Source: Terriglobia bacterium (GTDB lineage Bacteria; Acidobacteriota; Terriglobia; JAIQFV01). From it: a stretch of DNA of 64,000 bases. The stretch lies in contig JAIQFV010000002.1 in assembly GCA_020073085.1 (NCBI GenBank), positions 257,586-321,585 of the forward strand, in the 5' to 3' direction. This document shows, piece by piece, positions 27,417 through 37,117 of this stretch. Below the pieces are notes generated by a model. The model was not told where the DNA came from. It was given only the letters and a program-made list of their open reading frames with translations, and made no database searches. How positions within the stretch are numbered: position 1 is the first letter of the stretch; each line of letters starts with the position of its first letter. The translations under genes were made by a program, and so were the position numbers.

Positions 27417-28628
27417 CTACTTGTTTTGAGCTGGTTTCATAATCTTCGATTTCCGAATCTCGTCTTGAACAGACTTATCAGCACAGATGTCACTGTGGTC
27501 ATACTTATTGACACAAGGCGATGTATCTTTGGAGAGGAGCTGTTCAAACTTCTTCCTGACTTCTGGGTTGTCCATATTCCCCAGCGTTCTAACAACCTGA
27601 TATCGAATGTCCCGATCGTCTTGGCTATTCTCAAGCACTCGAAACAGGGGTTGCAAATCGATGGATCGCCCAAGGTCAACAAGCGGAAGGACCGCCCACA
27701 TTAATTTATCCCGGACTAAGAAAGGTCGACTCGGATCTGCTGCGATTTGCACAAGTTCATTCAGTCCCTGATCATCGAGATGCTCTCTGCTTTGCTGAAG
27801 CCTCTGTTTTTTCAAGGCTGGGATGGCGGGCAATGACACACTGTCCGGCCATACTGCCACGGCATCCGCAGAAGCGCCTATTGCAATCACCTCGGGGGTC
27901 TGAGGATTCTTTAAAAGCTTCAAAGAGAAATGCGCCAACTCCCGCATTTGTTCCTGGCGATCTTGAATGGTGCCGATTTCAAGATACCGTTGAAGGACGT
28001 TCACCTCCTGGTGTTTATCGTCGATCGGAAAAAAGGACGAAGCGCCGAAGAGGGGCTTCCCTTGATTCAACTTGTCGCCTCCCAGCCACATGATCAAACC
28101 GCCGGGATCCTCAAAAATGGCTGGAAACAGACGAAAAATCCCCTCTTGACCATCGGCAATCTCCGGATAATTCTCCTCCTGTCGAGGTGCATTTGTCGGC
28201 AGTTTTCCTGTCTTCCGAAGCTCCTCGAAATCCTTGTGGGGATCCCATCCTGCCGGGGGGATAGAGCGAAGCATCACCCAAGGAAGAATTACGGCTTGAA
28301 TCTCAGTGCCCGGCAAGATTCTGGAACCTTTAACCACCTCTTCGACCCGGAGATGTAAGACCTTGACTCCGCTGATATTGGCTAATGTGTGGTTATAGAC
28401 TTTAACTCCCTGTGCGATTGCGCTGCTCTTGACTTGGCACACAACGATTAGTGTGGCATTTTGAGCAAACGAGAAGTCCATTACAGCGGAAGAGTTGAAG
28501 AACCATAAATCACTTACAGCATAAGGGTTAACGAGCCTTGAATCACCCGCCCGGGCAGATTGGGAATCTGCATAAAGCGGCCAACAAACAAGGACAAATA
28601 AAATCACAAAAACCTTGGCTTTCAACAT
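27417..28628 (-). CDS. Exported protein with HEAT-like C-terminal part, unknown
   Basis: A 403-residue protein. GGAGGG lies just before ATG 28628, and a signal peptide (MLKAKVFVILFVLVCWPLYA) is present. The N-terminal half is beta-rich with FAQNATLIVVCQVKSSAI and VLHLRVEEVVKGS, a pattern seen in exported proteins that describe secreted factors of unknown role. The C-terminal 150 residues (VRDKLMWAVLPLVDLGRSID, RYQVVRTLGNMDNPEVRKKF) read like HEAT/armadillo helices. It lies directly downstream of the giant metalloprotease gene on the same strand, with an 18-nt gap, so the two are probably an operon. Confidence 0.65.
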   Translation of the reverse strand: MLKAKVFVILFVLVCWPLYADSQSARAGDSRLVNPYAVSDLWFFNSSAVMDFSFAQNATLIVVCQVKSSAIAQGVKVYNHTLANISGVKVLHLRVEEVVKGSRILPGTEIQAVILPWVMLRSIPPAGWDPHKDFEELRKTGKLPTNAPRQEENYPEIADGQEGIFRLFPAIFEDPGGLIMWLGGDKLNQGKPLFGASSFFPIDDKHQEVNVLQRYLEIGTIQDRQEQMRELAHFSLKLLKNPQTPEVIAIGASADAVAVWPDSVSLPAIPALKKQRLQQSREHLDDQGLNELVQIAADPSRPFLVRDKLMWAVLPLVDLGRSIDLQPLFRVLENSQDDRDIRYQVVRTLGNMDNPEVRKKFEQLLSKDTSPCVNKYDHSDICADKSVQDEIRKSKIMKPAQNK

Positions 28629-28646
28629 AATCCCTCCGTGCGCACT

Positions 28647-31600
28647 CTACCGTGGTAGTATGGCTGTCAGGTAAGCTGTTTCATTCTCCCTGAAGGATAA
28701 TTGTGTGCTGAGAACTAACGGAGTAGCTCCATCGGTCGCGAAACCACTGAATACTTTCTGCATTATTCCCGCGGTTGCATGATGATTCGCGTCCCCGTCA
28801 AACGCCACTCCCGCAAATCGATTGTCCCCATTTTGAGTAACCTGACTTTGGGAATTACTGTTCGGAACCAAACCCAGAACATGTCCGATTTCATGGGCGG
28901 CAACGTTTGCGATGCCGTTTGCGATCAAATCGTTTGACGCTCTCAGCCCTGATCCGTTGATCAAGGGGAGCTGATTGATAAAAACACCCCTAGGCGCAAG
29001 CGCATCACCTCCAAAGATGGCAGGTAAGAAGTCCAAGTCGTTAACAACCGCATCTCCCACTGTAACTGTTTCGGTGTCAGAAAACCTTCGAGGCGGTGAG
29101 AAATTCCCATTCGAGTCTTTCAGCGCTGAAATATCCATCGTCACAACGGCATCAGAGCCGGCGTCTGGCGTCCCCCATCCCGGAGGTTGCGAGAGCATTA
29201 CCACCACGTTCGCGGCGCTAAAGAGCGATTGCACCCTTGCGACAACTGCGGCCTCGATAGAAGCTACATCAGCATCTGAGAGAGCCAGACCCGCGCCGGG
29301 AAAACTCCCCTTCATGAAACTAATCGCGTCAGGGAGAAATCTCAAGTACAGCCTCATGGGACCAACTTGAACGAAGGGTTTCTCCTGAGTCTTGTAGTTT
29401 TTGAGAAATGTATGATCTGGAAGGTATGCTGCGGCCAACACAACACCTGGGGTTGAGTTGCCCGTGACTAATCCTGTCTGATTGACAAAGGCGGTGTCTT
29501 GGCCATTTTGGACTGTGGCGGCAAGCGTGAGCGTAGAGAAGGTTGTGCCTTGAGGAAATTGGGCCAACGAATTTCCTTGGGCGTCGGTCGGTATGAGCTG
29601 GCGAGTTCCCCCCGAGTTCAAAGAAATGATGGAAGGAGAAATGAACGTCGTCTGACTTGGGTCAGCAACATTCACTCTCACACGCGCTTGAGCGGCCGCC
29701 ACTTGGGCTGGCGAATCGTGGGACGGGAAGAAATCCGGCAGAATTCCAGCGGTGCCACGAAAGTCAGCGGTGTAAATAGTTGTTCCTGAAGGCCTAAGAG
29801 GAACAGATTGGCTTAGGTCGCAGGGTGTAAAGTCCAACAATTCATCCCCGCAATCATACGGAGGGTCATTGACATCATCAGTAATATGAACGTGGCTAAT
29901 CCTGATGGGGTTGCCCTGGCTCGTGGAAACAGTCCAAGATAGGGTTGTGGAGGAACCTTCGATGATGGTTTGAGGGGTGGCCGTAAGCGTCGCATTAAGT
30001 CCGGGCGTGACATTCACACACGTGGCACCGGGCGAGAAACTGAAGCCGCCGAGGAAGGTCATGTTGACCAGGCCGGCACAGATCTGCGTATCCTGGGGGA
30101 GACTGACCACGTTGATCGTGTCGGTGCAGACCCCCGGCTGGCTGCAATCCTCCGGCGCGCTGGACAGGAATCCGAGGAGTGGGCGGGTGAACTGGAGGCT
30201 CTTGCTCGTAGGAGTAATAAAACCGATCGTCATGTTCACCGACAAGGCGCAAGGCTCCGGAGTACAGTAACACACTTGTACGTCGGAGATGGAGTTGCAC
30301 GCCAACTGAAATCCCAAACTGGTATAGATGCGCACCCTAATGCCAATGAAACCGACCGTCAGATTGATGGGGTGGCCGATTTTAATATTATGGAGGCAAC
30401 TGGTGTCGAACCAACTGTTGCCGCACTGAATGAAGGGAAGGCCGATCTGGAACGAGGCGACGTCAATTTCCGTGGGGGCGCAGGCGCCCGAGCAAGACCC
30501 GTAATTGTCCAGGATGATGGGTGTGTTGTTGCGCACCTGCTTGTCAAACGATGTGTTGCGGCTGGTCAGTTTGCCCGCTTGGATCTGAATCCCCTGGGCG
30601 CTGGTGAGAGGGCCAACCTGGATTTCGACCGAACTGTCTCCGGCGGCGTTCGAGGCAATGATATGAGCAATTCCCGGAGCCACGTTGGGATCCACCGTGA
30701 GGAGTCCGACGACGATCTCGTAGCCCTCCGGCGCTTGCGAGACACTTTGCAGTTGCACCATGCCTCTTAGTATATGGATGCCGGAATTATCCGCATGGAT
30801 ATCAGCGTTGGCCAGGTTGTTTCCCGTCAAATGAAAGTAGTACACCCCTCCCGCGTTGGGCGTGGCAGGAGCGACCGAATCGATCGTCGGCTTGCTCGCT
30901 GCATCCAGAACCCGAAAAATGACATTGGTGATGCCGTACTGCGGAACAGTCACAGTGAATAAATAGGTTCCCGTGGGAGTCCCGTTGGCAACGACGGTGA
31001 CTTGAAGTTGTGTGTCGCTGACGTTCGAGACAGTGCTGATGGCCAGAGTTGAGTCCGTGGTGACCATCGCCTGGGTCAAATTGCTTCCCGTCAAAGTGAA
31101 CGTCTGAGTGGCCCCGGTAAGCATAGACGTCGGTGAAATGGACGTGACCACGGGCTGGCCTTGCGGGTTCACCGCAGTCACGGAGAAGTTCACGATCTGG
31201 CTTCCCCCGAGCGTCTTGACGGTGATTGGAACGCTTTGAACCGGCGCATCGTTGGCGATTGCCACGAGAGCTGAGATTTGTGTTGCGGTGACCGTGGGCG
31301 GAGGCGAAATCGAAAATGCGACGTGACTGGAGGATGGAACTGAAAGCGTCGCACCGGTGAGATTGGAACCGGCAATGACAATTTCAAAATCATGTTGTCC
31401 TTGCTTGCCGGAAGATGGGGTGATGGTCGCGAGGCTCGGCGGCAAGGCCACACCAATGACCAGATTGGCGGAAACATCCCCAAACCACACCCCATTTTGC
31501 GCCATCTGCCATAGAAAATTGTAAGTTCCAGGTGTTGTGGGTGCAGTGACATTAAAGGAGAAAGTCTTGCTTGCTCCTGGGGGGACCGATTCACCAGCCG

Positions 31601-33836
31601 CCAGCACCACGCGGCTCGGACCCCAGGTCGTGTTGTTCGCAGGGTTTTGAGAGCCCAGCTGGTAGTTTCCTGCCGCATTCCAGGTGGTCGTTCCGGTGTT
31701 GGTCAAGGTCACTGAGACGGCGTAGAGGCCACCCGGAACCATTACCGTCGGAACGGATTGGCTGACGAATTGGGCATTGTTGACCATCACATTCAGCGAG
31801 CCCGAAGCAGTCCCGCATGGAGTGCTTATATGAAAGGGCTGGAGCCCAGCCGGGACGTCAGTGGCCAAGGAGACGGTGGCGGTGACGGGGCTGCCGTCAT
31901 ACCAGGGATCCGGGGAGTAACTGGGGAATGTGATCCCCGCAGCGTCGCTCCATATCGTCAGTGGACCGCACAATCGCGTCCCCGTGATAGAATACGTGGT
32001 GGTCGTCCCTGCCACGACAGGCCCTATCGTATTGGGCACAATCGCCAGGTCCGGGGGATTGGGACATCGGATCGAGATCGCAGCCGACTGGTCGGCCCAT
32101 GGGATGGCAGGAAGCAGTGAATCCCTCAATCCAGTATACGCATAATCTCCGATCGCTGTGCACCTCGAAGCGAAAAGAGGGGCCTGAGCTAACTGACCCG
32201 CTGATTCATTGGAGGCCCAGCTAAACACCGGCCAGCCGTAAGTGTACTCCGGCCCGAGTCCATTCAAAAGATAGCGGCTGTCGGCCGTGACACTTCCCAT
32301 GTTGCCCGCTGACATGGTGAAGGTGCCCGGCGGAACCATTGAGGCTGGCGAAATTGTGAGGGTATTGGGGTAGGGTATCGGTGGGTTTATTGTAAGGCTG
32401 ACCGGCGGTGACAGCATCACCCAGGTGCTGGCATCAGCGTTCTTGATGGCCCGATAGGTGTAAGTGCCTGTGCCGTCGTTGTGATTGACCGTCACTTTGA
32501 CTTTCCCCTGGCTGTCGAGCTGCTTCTCCCATCGGGCCACGGTCACCACATTCCCCGGATTGCCCGACCATTCGTATTGCAAGCTCAACCACAGGTTGGC
32601 CCCATTGCCCACCGTCAGCCAGTAATCTCCGTTGCCGGCATTCTGGGAAGTTGGCGAGAAACTCATGGAGGTAGGCTGGGGGTAAACCGAAGGCGTGCTC
32701 TGATTCAGCGTGGAGGCGCCGAACCAGCCCACACCCTCTCGCACCATCCGCCACTGGAAGTTGTAGGTGTTGGGGGTGGAAGGGGCTGTGATTGCAAACG
32801 TAAAGGTCTTGTTCGCTCCCGGCACAACGCTCTCACCTGTCGCCAGCGTCACCCGGCTCAAGCCCCACGTCGTGTTGCTGGCAGGGTTCTGTGACCCCAA
32901 CCGATAGCTTTGGCTTTCACTCCACGTTGTAGTGCCGCTGTTGCGCATCGTTACCGACACGGTATAAGTGCGCCCAGCCTCCAAAGGCGAGGGCAATGTG
33001 GTTTGACTTATGAAGCCGGCATTATCCACCATTGAGTTGACCGTGATGCGCGTGGTGGCTGTCGTGGAGTCGCCGCTACTATTGTAGACCGTGAGCGTGT
33101 AAGTCGTAGTGGCGGTCGGGGTGACCCACATCCAGCCGCTCGGGCTGACGTACTGGCCGTTGATCTTGGCTGAAGAAACATTCTCGCCGTCCCAGTTCAA
33201 GTAGGTTCCATCTCCCCGGTTGATGGTGGATTGATCAGGGTAAAAATAGCTGACCGAAGGGGGAGCAGGCCGAGGATAGAGCGTCAGCGGGGTGGAAATG
33301 TTGGTCCAGGCGCCGTTCGGTCCATTGTTCGAATTGCGAATTCCGGTGAAGGTGTAACTGCCGGCGAAGGAATCACTGTCGTAATAGTTGTCAACACAAC
33401 CATCCGCCCCAAACGTGACCCCGTAGTCGGTTTCATACGGGACGCCGTCCCAGTAGTACTTCAGATCGACCGTCATGTTGGCCCCGCCGCCAGCACAGAA
33501 CCTCACCGTACCGGGCATGGTGAGACTGGGGGTGCTCGCCGACAGTGAAGTGGGATTGGGCGCAGCGGCATTCATCAGAAGTGGAGAGGCGAGCAGCAGA
33601 CTGAGAAGGCAAAGCATGAGAAGAGAAATCAGGTCTGGTCTCCATGTCGTTCTTCCGGCGCCAGGCGAATCTCCAGCGGAGGAATCACTCTCTGATGAAT
33701 TCTCATTTACAGAAATCCAGGGTGGACAGTCTCGAGTCCCGACTTGCTGTGCTTCAAGATTCTCGGATGCGCCGTTCCCACCCAAGATGACAGAGCCCTG
33801 CCGGGGCGAATTGATTCGAGGTGCCGGTGCTGACAT
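28647..33836 (-). CDS. 1729-residue Ig-like/TIG repeat protein with C-terminal metalloprotease domain
   Basis: GGAGG lies five bases before ATG 33836; the frame is open to 33983 but this start is the best supported. About 70 hydrophilic residues precede a hydrophobic span (LISLLMLCLLSLLLASPLLM). Two NBR1-like Ig domains repeat (YTVSVTMRNSGTTTWSESQS and YAVSVTLTNTGTTTWNAAGN). Several IPT/TIG-like units follow (ITPSSGKQGQHDFEIVIAGS, ISPTSMLTGATQTFTLTGSN). Near the C-terminus VAAHEIGHVLGLVPNS carries an HExxH zinc site (first His about residue 1648), with NHHATAGIM as a possible Met-turn. The usual metzincin third ligand position is Pro. Probably a large surface-anchored protease. Confidence 0.8.
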   Translation of the reverse strand: MSAPAPRINSPRQGSVILGGNGASENLEAQQVGTRDCPPWISVNENSSESDSSAGDSPGAGRTTWRPDLISLLMLCLLSLLLASPLLMNAAAPNPTSLSASTPSLTMPGTVRFCAGGGANMTVDLKYYWDGVPYETDYGVTFGADGCVDNYYDSDSFAGSYTFTGIRNSNNGPNGAWTNISTPLTLYPRPAPPSVSYFYPDQSTINRGDGTYLNWDGENVSSAKINGQYVSPSGWMWVTPTATTTYTLTVYNSSGDSTTATTRITVNSMVDNAGFISQTTLPSPLEAGRTYTVSVTMRNSGTTTWSESQSYRLGSQNPASNTTWGLSRVTLATGESVVPGANKTFTFAITAPSTPNTYNFQWRMVREGVGWFGASTLNQSTPSVYPQPTSMSFSPTSQNAGNGDYWLTVGNGANLWLSLQYEWSGNPGNVVTVARWEKQLDSQGKVKVTVNHNDGTGTYTYRAIKNADASTWVMLSPPVSLTINPPIPYPNTLTISPASMVPPGTFTMSAGNMGSVTADSRYLLNGLGPEYTYGWPVFSWASNESAGQLAQAPLFASRCTAIGDYAYTGLRDSLLPAIPWADQSAAISIRCPNPPDLAIVPNTIGPVVAGTTTTYSITGTRLCGPLTIWSDAAGITFPSYSPDPWYDGSPVTATVSLATDVPAGLQPFHISTPCGTASGSLNVMVNNAQFVSQSVPTVMVPGGLYAVSVTLTNTGTTTWNAAGNYQLGSQNPANNTTWGPSRVVLAAGESVPPGASKTFSFNVTAPTTPGTYNFLWQMAQNGVWFGDVSANLVIGVALPPSLATITPSSGKQGQHDFEIVIAGSNLTGATLSVPSSSHVAFSISPPPTVTATQISALVAIANDAPVQSVPITVKTLGGSQIVNFSVTAVNPQGQPVVTSISPTSMLTGATQTFTLTGSNLTQAMVTTDSTLAISTVSNVSDTQLQVTVVANGTPTGTYLFTVTVPQYGITNVIFRVLDAASKPTIDSVAPATPNAGGVYYFHLTGNNLANADIHADNSGIHILRGMVQLQSVSQAPEGYEIVVGLLTVDPNVAPGIAHIIASNAAGDSSVEIQVGPLTSAQGIQIQAGKLTSRNTSFDKQVRNNTPIILDNYGSCSGACAPTEIDVASFQIGLPFIQCGNSWFDTSCLHNIKIGHPINLTVGFIGIRVRIYTSLGFQLACNSISDVQVCYCTPEPCALSVNMTIGFITPTSKSLQFTRPLLGFLSSAPEDCSQPGVCTDTINVVSLPQDTQICAGLVNMTFLGGFSFSPGATCVNVTPGLNATLTATPQTIIEGSSTTLSWTVSTSQGNPIRISHVHITDDVNDPPYDCGDELLDFTPCDLSQSVPLRPSGTTIYTADFRGTAGILPDFFPSHDSPAQVAAAQARVRVNVADPSQTTFISPSIISLNSGGTRQLIPTDAQGNSLAQFPQGTTFSTLTLAATVQNGQDTAFVNQTGLVTGNSTPGVVLAAAYLPDHTFLKNYKTQEKPFVQVGPMRLYLRFLPDAISFMKGSFPGAGLALSDADVASIEAAVVARVQSLFSAANVVVMLSQPPGWGTPDAGSDAVVTMDISALKDSNGNFSPPRRFSDTETVTVGDAVVNDLDFLPAIFGGDALAPRGVFINQLPLINGSGLRASNDLIANGIANVAAHEIGHVLGLVPNSNSQSQVTQNGDNRFAGVAFDGDANHHATAGIMQKVFSGFATDGATPLVLSTQLSFRENETAYLTAILPR

Positions 33837-34413
33837 AAGAGCCTCCTCCGGGGAAAGAGGAAAAAGGGATGAAAGGAACAACATCCTAAATTTGAACCTG
33901 GGGTCGCTCGTGGTGACGAGTTTGAAGGGGGAAGAACACGAGCGCTTTAATCGATAACATAGAGCGGGGGGTGGGGGCGTCAAGAGTTATTTGCAAAAAC
34001 TTTCACAAAGTAACGCTCACGTTTGGTTCCGATTTCAGTTTTTCTGAGGATGAATAGAAACAGAATTCAGACGAGAGGCTTCAACTATCTTCTGCGCCGT
34101 GCGCGGACTCCGATGATACGGAGTGTGATGACTTGTCCACTCTTTGTGGAAGACTGCTTGTTATGGCAGTAGGGGCGCATCGCCATGCGCCCCCCGGACG
34201 TTGGACATTCGCGGTTCATGTATCAGCGTAAAGAATCAGGTTTTTCGAAGAATTCGGGGCGCATGGCTATGCGCCCCTACGAGGGATGATGGACATTTTG
34301 GTAAGATGCCTAGTGACGTTCGTGTCCGAAGGCCGATTGACTCGACGCGTGCACCCCGATAGGTCGGGGCATGCACCACCCCGGCCGAAGTTTGAAGATG
34401 AGAGGAACGTGCC
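33837..34413. other. Intergenic region with dispersed palindromes
   Basis: No gene is supported in these 577 bp. The stretch next to the giant gene is unremarkable; the part near 34170-34370 holds three palindromes described separately, just before the selenoprotein gene. Confidence 0.4.
34172..34369. repeat. Dispersed palindromic repeats
   Basis: GGGGCGCAT-N4-ATGCGCCCC occurs twice, at 34172-34193 (loop CGCC) and 34256-34277 (loop GGCT). CCCCGA-TAGG-TCGGGG lies at 34354-34369. The first family is related to the hairpin at 459-486 and the second to the palindromes at 21704 and 21769, so both families recur in the window. Confidence 0.6.
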
Positions 34414-35061
34414 ATGAGTGACAGAATCCCCATGATTGTGTTTTCAGATTATCTTTGACCGTGGTGCTACAACGCCGCGGTGCGGCTGCGAATCATCCAG
34501 AGAGAGTTTCAGGACTCTATTGAGATGATCGAGAAGTTCTTCCCGTTGCGGCGAGGTGTGGAAAACCATGCCGAATTCACGGAATATATCATTGAGCATC
34601 GTCACGCCGCCAGCGAGCAATTGAAGTCCGATGCCGAAGTGACCGATCCTCCCGCCTTCTCCATTCCTCCCCTGGGGACCCGTTATCCGCGCTCCTCGAT
34701 GCCGGCTTTGGAGGCTGCAGCCTTTGTCCAACGGAATTATCCGGATCGTTTTGACGCCTTCGACCTGGCTCTATTTCAGGCATTCTTCACCCGTACTGAG
34801 GACATCAGCAACATCGATTTCCTGGTTCGCCTGGCGTTTGACTACAACATCAGCATGGAGACCCTGCGGGAGGCCCTGGAATCCAGGCAATTCAGAGAAA
34901 CCGTAATGAAGGATTTTCGAGTAGCGGCGGAGGAGTTTGGGGTCACGGGAATCCCCACTGTCATTCTCCCGGACCAGTTCCCTATCGTCGGCGCTGTTGC
35001 GACCAGCCAGTATCGGGAGGCAGTTCAGCGTGCGATTCGGGAGCGGGTTCATGCGCCGTGA
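34414..35061 (+). CDS. DsbA/FrnE-like thiol oxidoreductase with in-frame TGA (selenocysteine) in the active site
   Basis: A 215-residue product if TGA at 34456-34458 is read as selenocysteine (residue 15). ATG 34414 has GAGG eight bases upstream. The N-terminus reads MSDRIPMIVFSDYL-U-PWCYNA, where FrnE/DsbA proteins have (C)PWC, so the TGA takes the place of the first redox Cys. The same frame continues without break to 35061. The cis-Pro loop is GVTGIPTVILPDQF and the helical insert contains LFQAFFTRTEDISNIDFL, as in FrnE. A SECIS-like hairpin follows the TGA. No signal peptide is visible, so the protein is probably cytoplasmic. The alternative is a nonsense mutation with translation restarting at GTG 34480, which would lack the active site. 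Confidence 0.85.
34474..34486 (+). promoter_or_regulatory. Candidate bacterial SECIS hairpin (DsbA-like gene)
   Basis: GCCGC (34474-34478) and GCGGC (34482-34486) form a 5-bp stem with a GGT loop. The loop begins 20 nt after the TGA, within the distance and loop-G pattern expected for bacterial SECIS elements. Confidence 0.6.
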
Positions 35062-35125
35062 GATGAATCGGAGGTGAAGACGTGAAGGGATATTTTAAAA
35101 GGCGTGCGCGGTGCTCGGTATAGGA

Positions 35126-35311
35126 TCACTCTTCCGGGGTTATTTCTGAAATCTCTACATCGAGGCGATGCTCCGTGTCCATGGCCTCAATTTCATGCCG
35201 GCGCGCCTCGGCGTCCTCCCGCGTCTTGAACCGCTCGGTACGCGTAGCAATGCCGAGGTTCTTGCTGATCTTGGGATAGACGTTCAATTCGTAACGATCA
35301 ATCTCAGTCAT
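35126..35311 (-). CDS. Small acidic protein, unknown
   Basis: A 61-residue frame reading MTEIDRYELNVYPKISKNLG through FKTREDAEARRHEIEAMDTE, with alternating charged residues like a compact alpha/beta protein. It has ordinary coding character and no hydrophobic segment. No strong ribosome binding site is seen before ATG 35311. Function is unknown. It sits alone between the selenoprotein gene and the hairpin cluster downstream of the haem operon. Confidence 0.45.
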   Translation of the reverse strand: MTEIDRYELNVYPKISKNLGIATRTERFKTREDAEARRHEIEAMDTEHRLDVEISEITPEE

Positions 35312-35400
35312 GGGTAAGGTGTAAGCCGATGGGGCTCCAAAGCCACAATCGGAGTCTATTGTAGTTTCTCAATCACATGAGTGATTCACCCTGCACTGCT

Positions 35401-35660
35401 GCCCTGTAAGGGCAGTCTCCAATAACCCAGGGCACCGCCCTGGGAAGGACGACCATTATCGGGTCTCGGTTTGCCCTGAAAGGGCAATCTGATAGAGGTG
35501 CAGCTGGGCGCACGAGAATTTTTTAATCGTCCACGGGCCCCCAAGATTCATCTACGATCTGCCTATTAAGGAAACCCGCCCAGGCGGGTTTGTGTGCTAT
35601 GGGCGATATGATCCCCCAGGGCGCTGCCCCGGGCTCTTGAAGATTGCCCTTGCAGGGCAA
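35401..35660. repeat. Two copies of a double-hairpin repeat, plus a bidirectional terminator-like stem
   Basis: A pair of hairpins, CCCAGGGC-N3-GCCCTGGG then TTGCCCT-N3-AGGGCAA, occurs at 35426-35444 with 35471-35487. A second pair, with one mismatch, occurs at 35615-35633 with 35644-35660. A half copy (GCCCTGTAAGGGC) is at 35401-35413. Between them AAACCCGCC-CA-GGCGGGTTT (35572-35591) could end transcription of the haem operon. No gene is supported in 35312-35812. Confidence 0.65.
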
Positions 35661-35812
35661 GAGAACAGGCATGACCTTGTTTCCTCACACAAATCCCGGG
35701 GACGCCAATTACCGCTTTTTTATGCTCACGATTTCCGGATGCGTCAAGCCTTGAGGCGGTTCTCTTATTTTGCGCTTCCACTTATTGAGCCCCTGCAACC
35801 TCTTGGGTCGCC

Positions 35813-37117
35813 TTAATACATCTTTTCCAGGATCTGTTCCGCGGCGTCCGCCGTCTTGCTGAGATCATCGATCGTGTGTGCGGAGGAGAGGAACATGGCC
35901 TCAAACTGCGAGGGGGCGATGAAAATCCCGCGACGCAGCATTTCGTGGAAGAACTTGGCGTACGCCCTGGTATCGGAGGTTTTGGCGGAGGCGTAATCGA
36001 CGACCGGCTTGCCGGTAAAGAAGACGGTCAGCATGGAGCCGATGTGGTTAATAGTGATCGGCCAGTTGCGCCGTTTGACGGTAGTTCGCAAGGCTTCCAC
36101 GAAGCGATGTGTCGTCTCATCAAGCGTCTTGTGGAAACCGGGCATCCGCAATTGGCGGAACATCTCGATGCCCGCGCGCATGGCCAGCGGGTTTCCGGAC
36201 AGCGTTCCGGCCTGGTAGACCGGCCCCAGCGGCGCCACCAGCGACATCACATCGCTGCGGCCGCCGTAAGCGCCCACCGGCAGTCCCCCACCGATGATCT
36301 TCCCCAGAGTGGTCAGATCGGGACGGACTCCCACAAATTCCTGGGCCCCGCCAAGGGCCAGGCGAAACCCGGTAATCACCTCGTCAAATATCAGCAGCGC
36401 CTCGTACTCGCGGGTCACTTCGCGCAAGCCTGACAGAAACGCGTCATGGGGAAGAACGACACCCATGTTGGCCGGGATAGGTTCCACGATGACGGCGGCG
36501 ATGTCTTTGCCCTCTGTTTCAAAGATTTTTCGTACCGCATTGAGATTGTTGTACGGCACGTTCAAGGTCAGGGCGGCCAACTCCTCGGGCACACCCGGGC
36601 TCGCGGAAATCCCCAGCGTGGCAAGTCCTGAGCCGGCCTTCGACAAGAAACTATCCCCGTGTCCGTGGTAGCACCCTTCGAATTTCAGAATCTTCTTCCG
36701 TTTGGTGAAAGCGCGCGCCAACCGGACGGCGCTCATGGTGGCCTCGGTGCCGGAGTTGACGAAACGCACCAGGTCGATGGACGGCATCGCCGTCTTCACC
36801 AGGTTCGCGAGCTCGACTTCCAGGGGGGTAGGAGCTCCATAGCTGGTTCCGTGCGTCACTTGCTCCTGGATGGCGCGGACGATGGCGGGGTGGGCATGCC
36901 CCAAAATCAACGGACCATACGATCCGACAAAGTCGATATACTCGTAGTCTTCCACGTCGACGATCCTTGAACCGTGCGCCCGTTTGACGAAGAAGGGCTC
37001 GCCGCCCACCGCCTGGAAGGCCCGCACGGGACTGTCCACGCCGCCGGGGATCGACTTGCGGGCTTCCGTGAACCAGAATTTCGAACTCTGTAACGCTTTC
37101 ACTTTTCCTTCAGCCAT
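35813..37117 (-). CDS. hemL: Glutamate-1-semialdehyde 2,1-aminomutase
   Basis: A 434-residue PLP enzyme that turns glutamate-1-semialdehyde into 5-aminolevulinate, the last step of the C5 pathway. Visible features are [20 protein letters not shown] at the N-terminus, the [16 protein letters not shown] phosphate-binding region, the [13 protein letters not shown] Asp, and the PLP lysine in [18 protein letters not shown]. Its start overlaps the end of hemB by 19 bases, marking tight coupling. It is the last gene of the haem operon. Confidence 0.97.
   Translation of the reverse strand: MAEGKVKALQSSKFWFTEARKSIPGGVDSPVRAFQAVGGEPFFVKRAHGSRIVDVEDYEYIDFVGSYGPLILGHAHPAIVRAIQEQVTHGTSYGAPTPLEVELANLVKTAMPSIDLVRFVNSGTEATMSAVRLARAFTKRKKILKFEGCYHGHGDSFLSKAGSGLATLGISASPGVPEELAALTLNVPYNNLNAVRKIFETEGKDIAAVIVEPIPANMGVVLPHDAFLSGLREVTREYEALLIFDEVITGFRLALGGAQEFVGVRPDLTTLGKIIGGGLPVGAYGGRSDVMSLVAPLGPVYQAGTLSGNPLAMRAGIEMFRQLRMPGFHKTLDETTHRFVEALRTTVKRRNWPITINHIGSMLTVFFTGKPVVDYASAKTSDTRAYAKFFHEMLRRGIFIAPSQFEAMFLSSAHTIDDLSKTADAAEQILEKMY

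Noticed and set aside
29970-30770. 266-codon plus-strand frame inside the giant minus-strand gene
   Set aside because: No family similarity; the minus-strand gene is continuous with recognisable repeats here.
34480-35061. DsbA-like protein beginning at GTG 34480
   Set aside because: This start would delete the active site; the upstream frame with ribosome binding site and TGA at the Cys position explains the data better.
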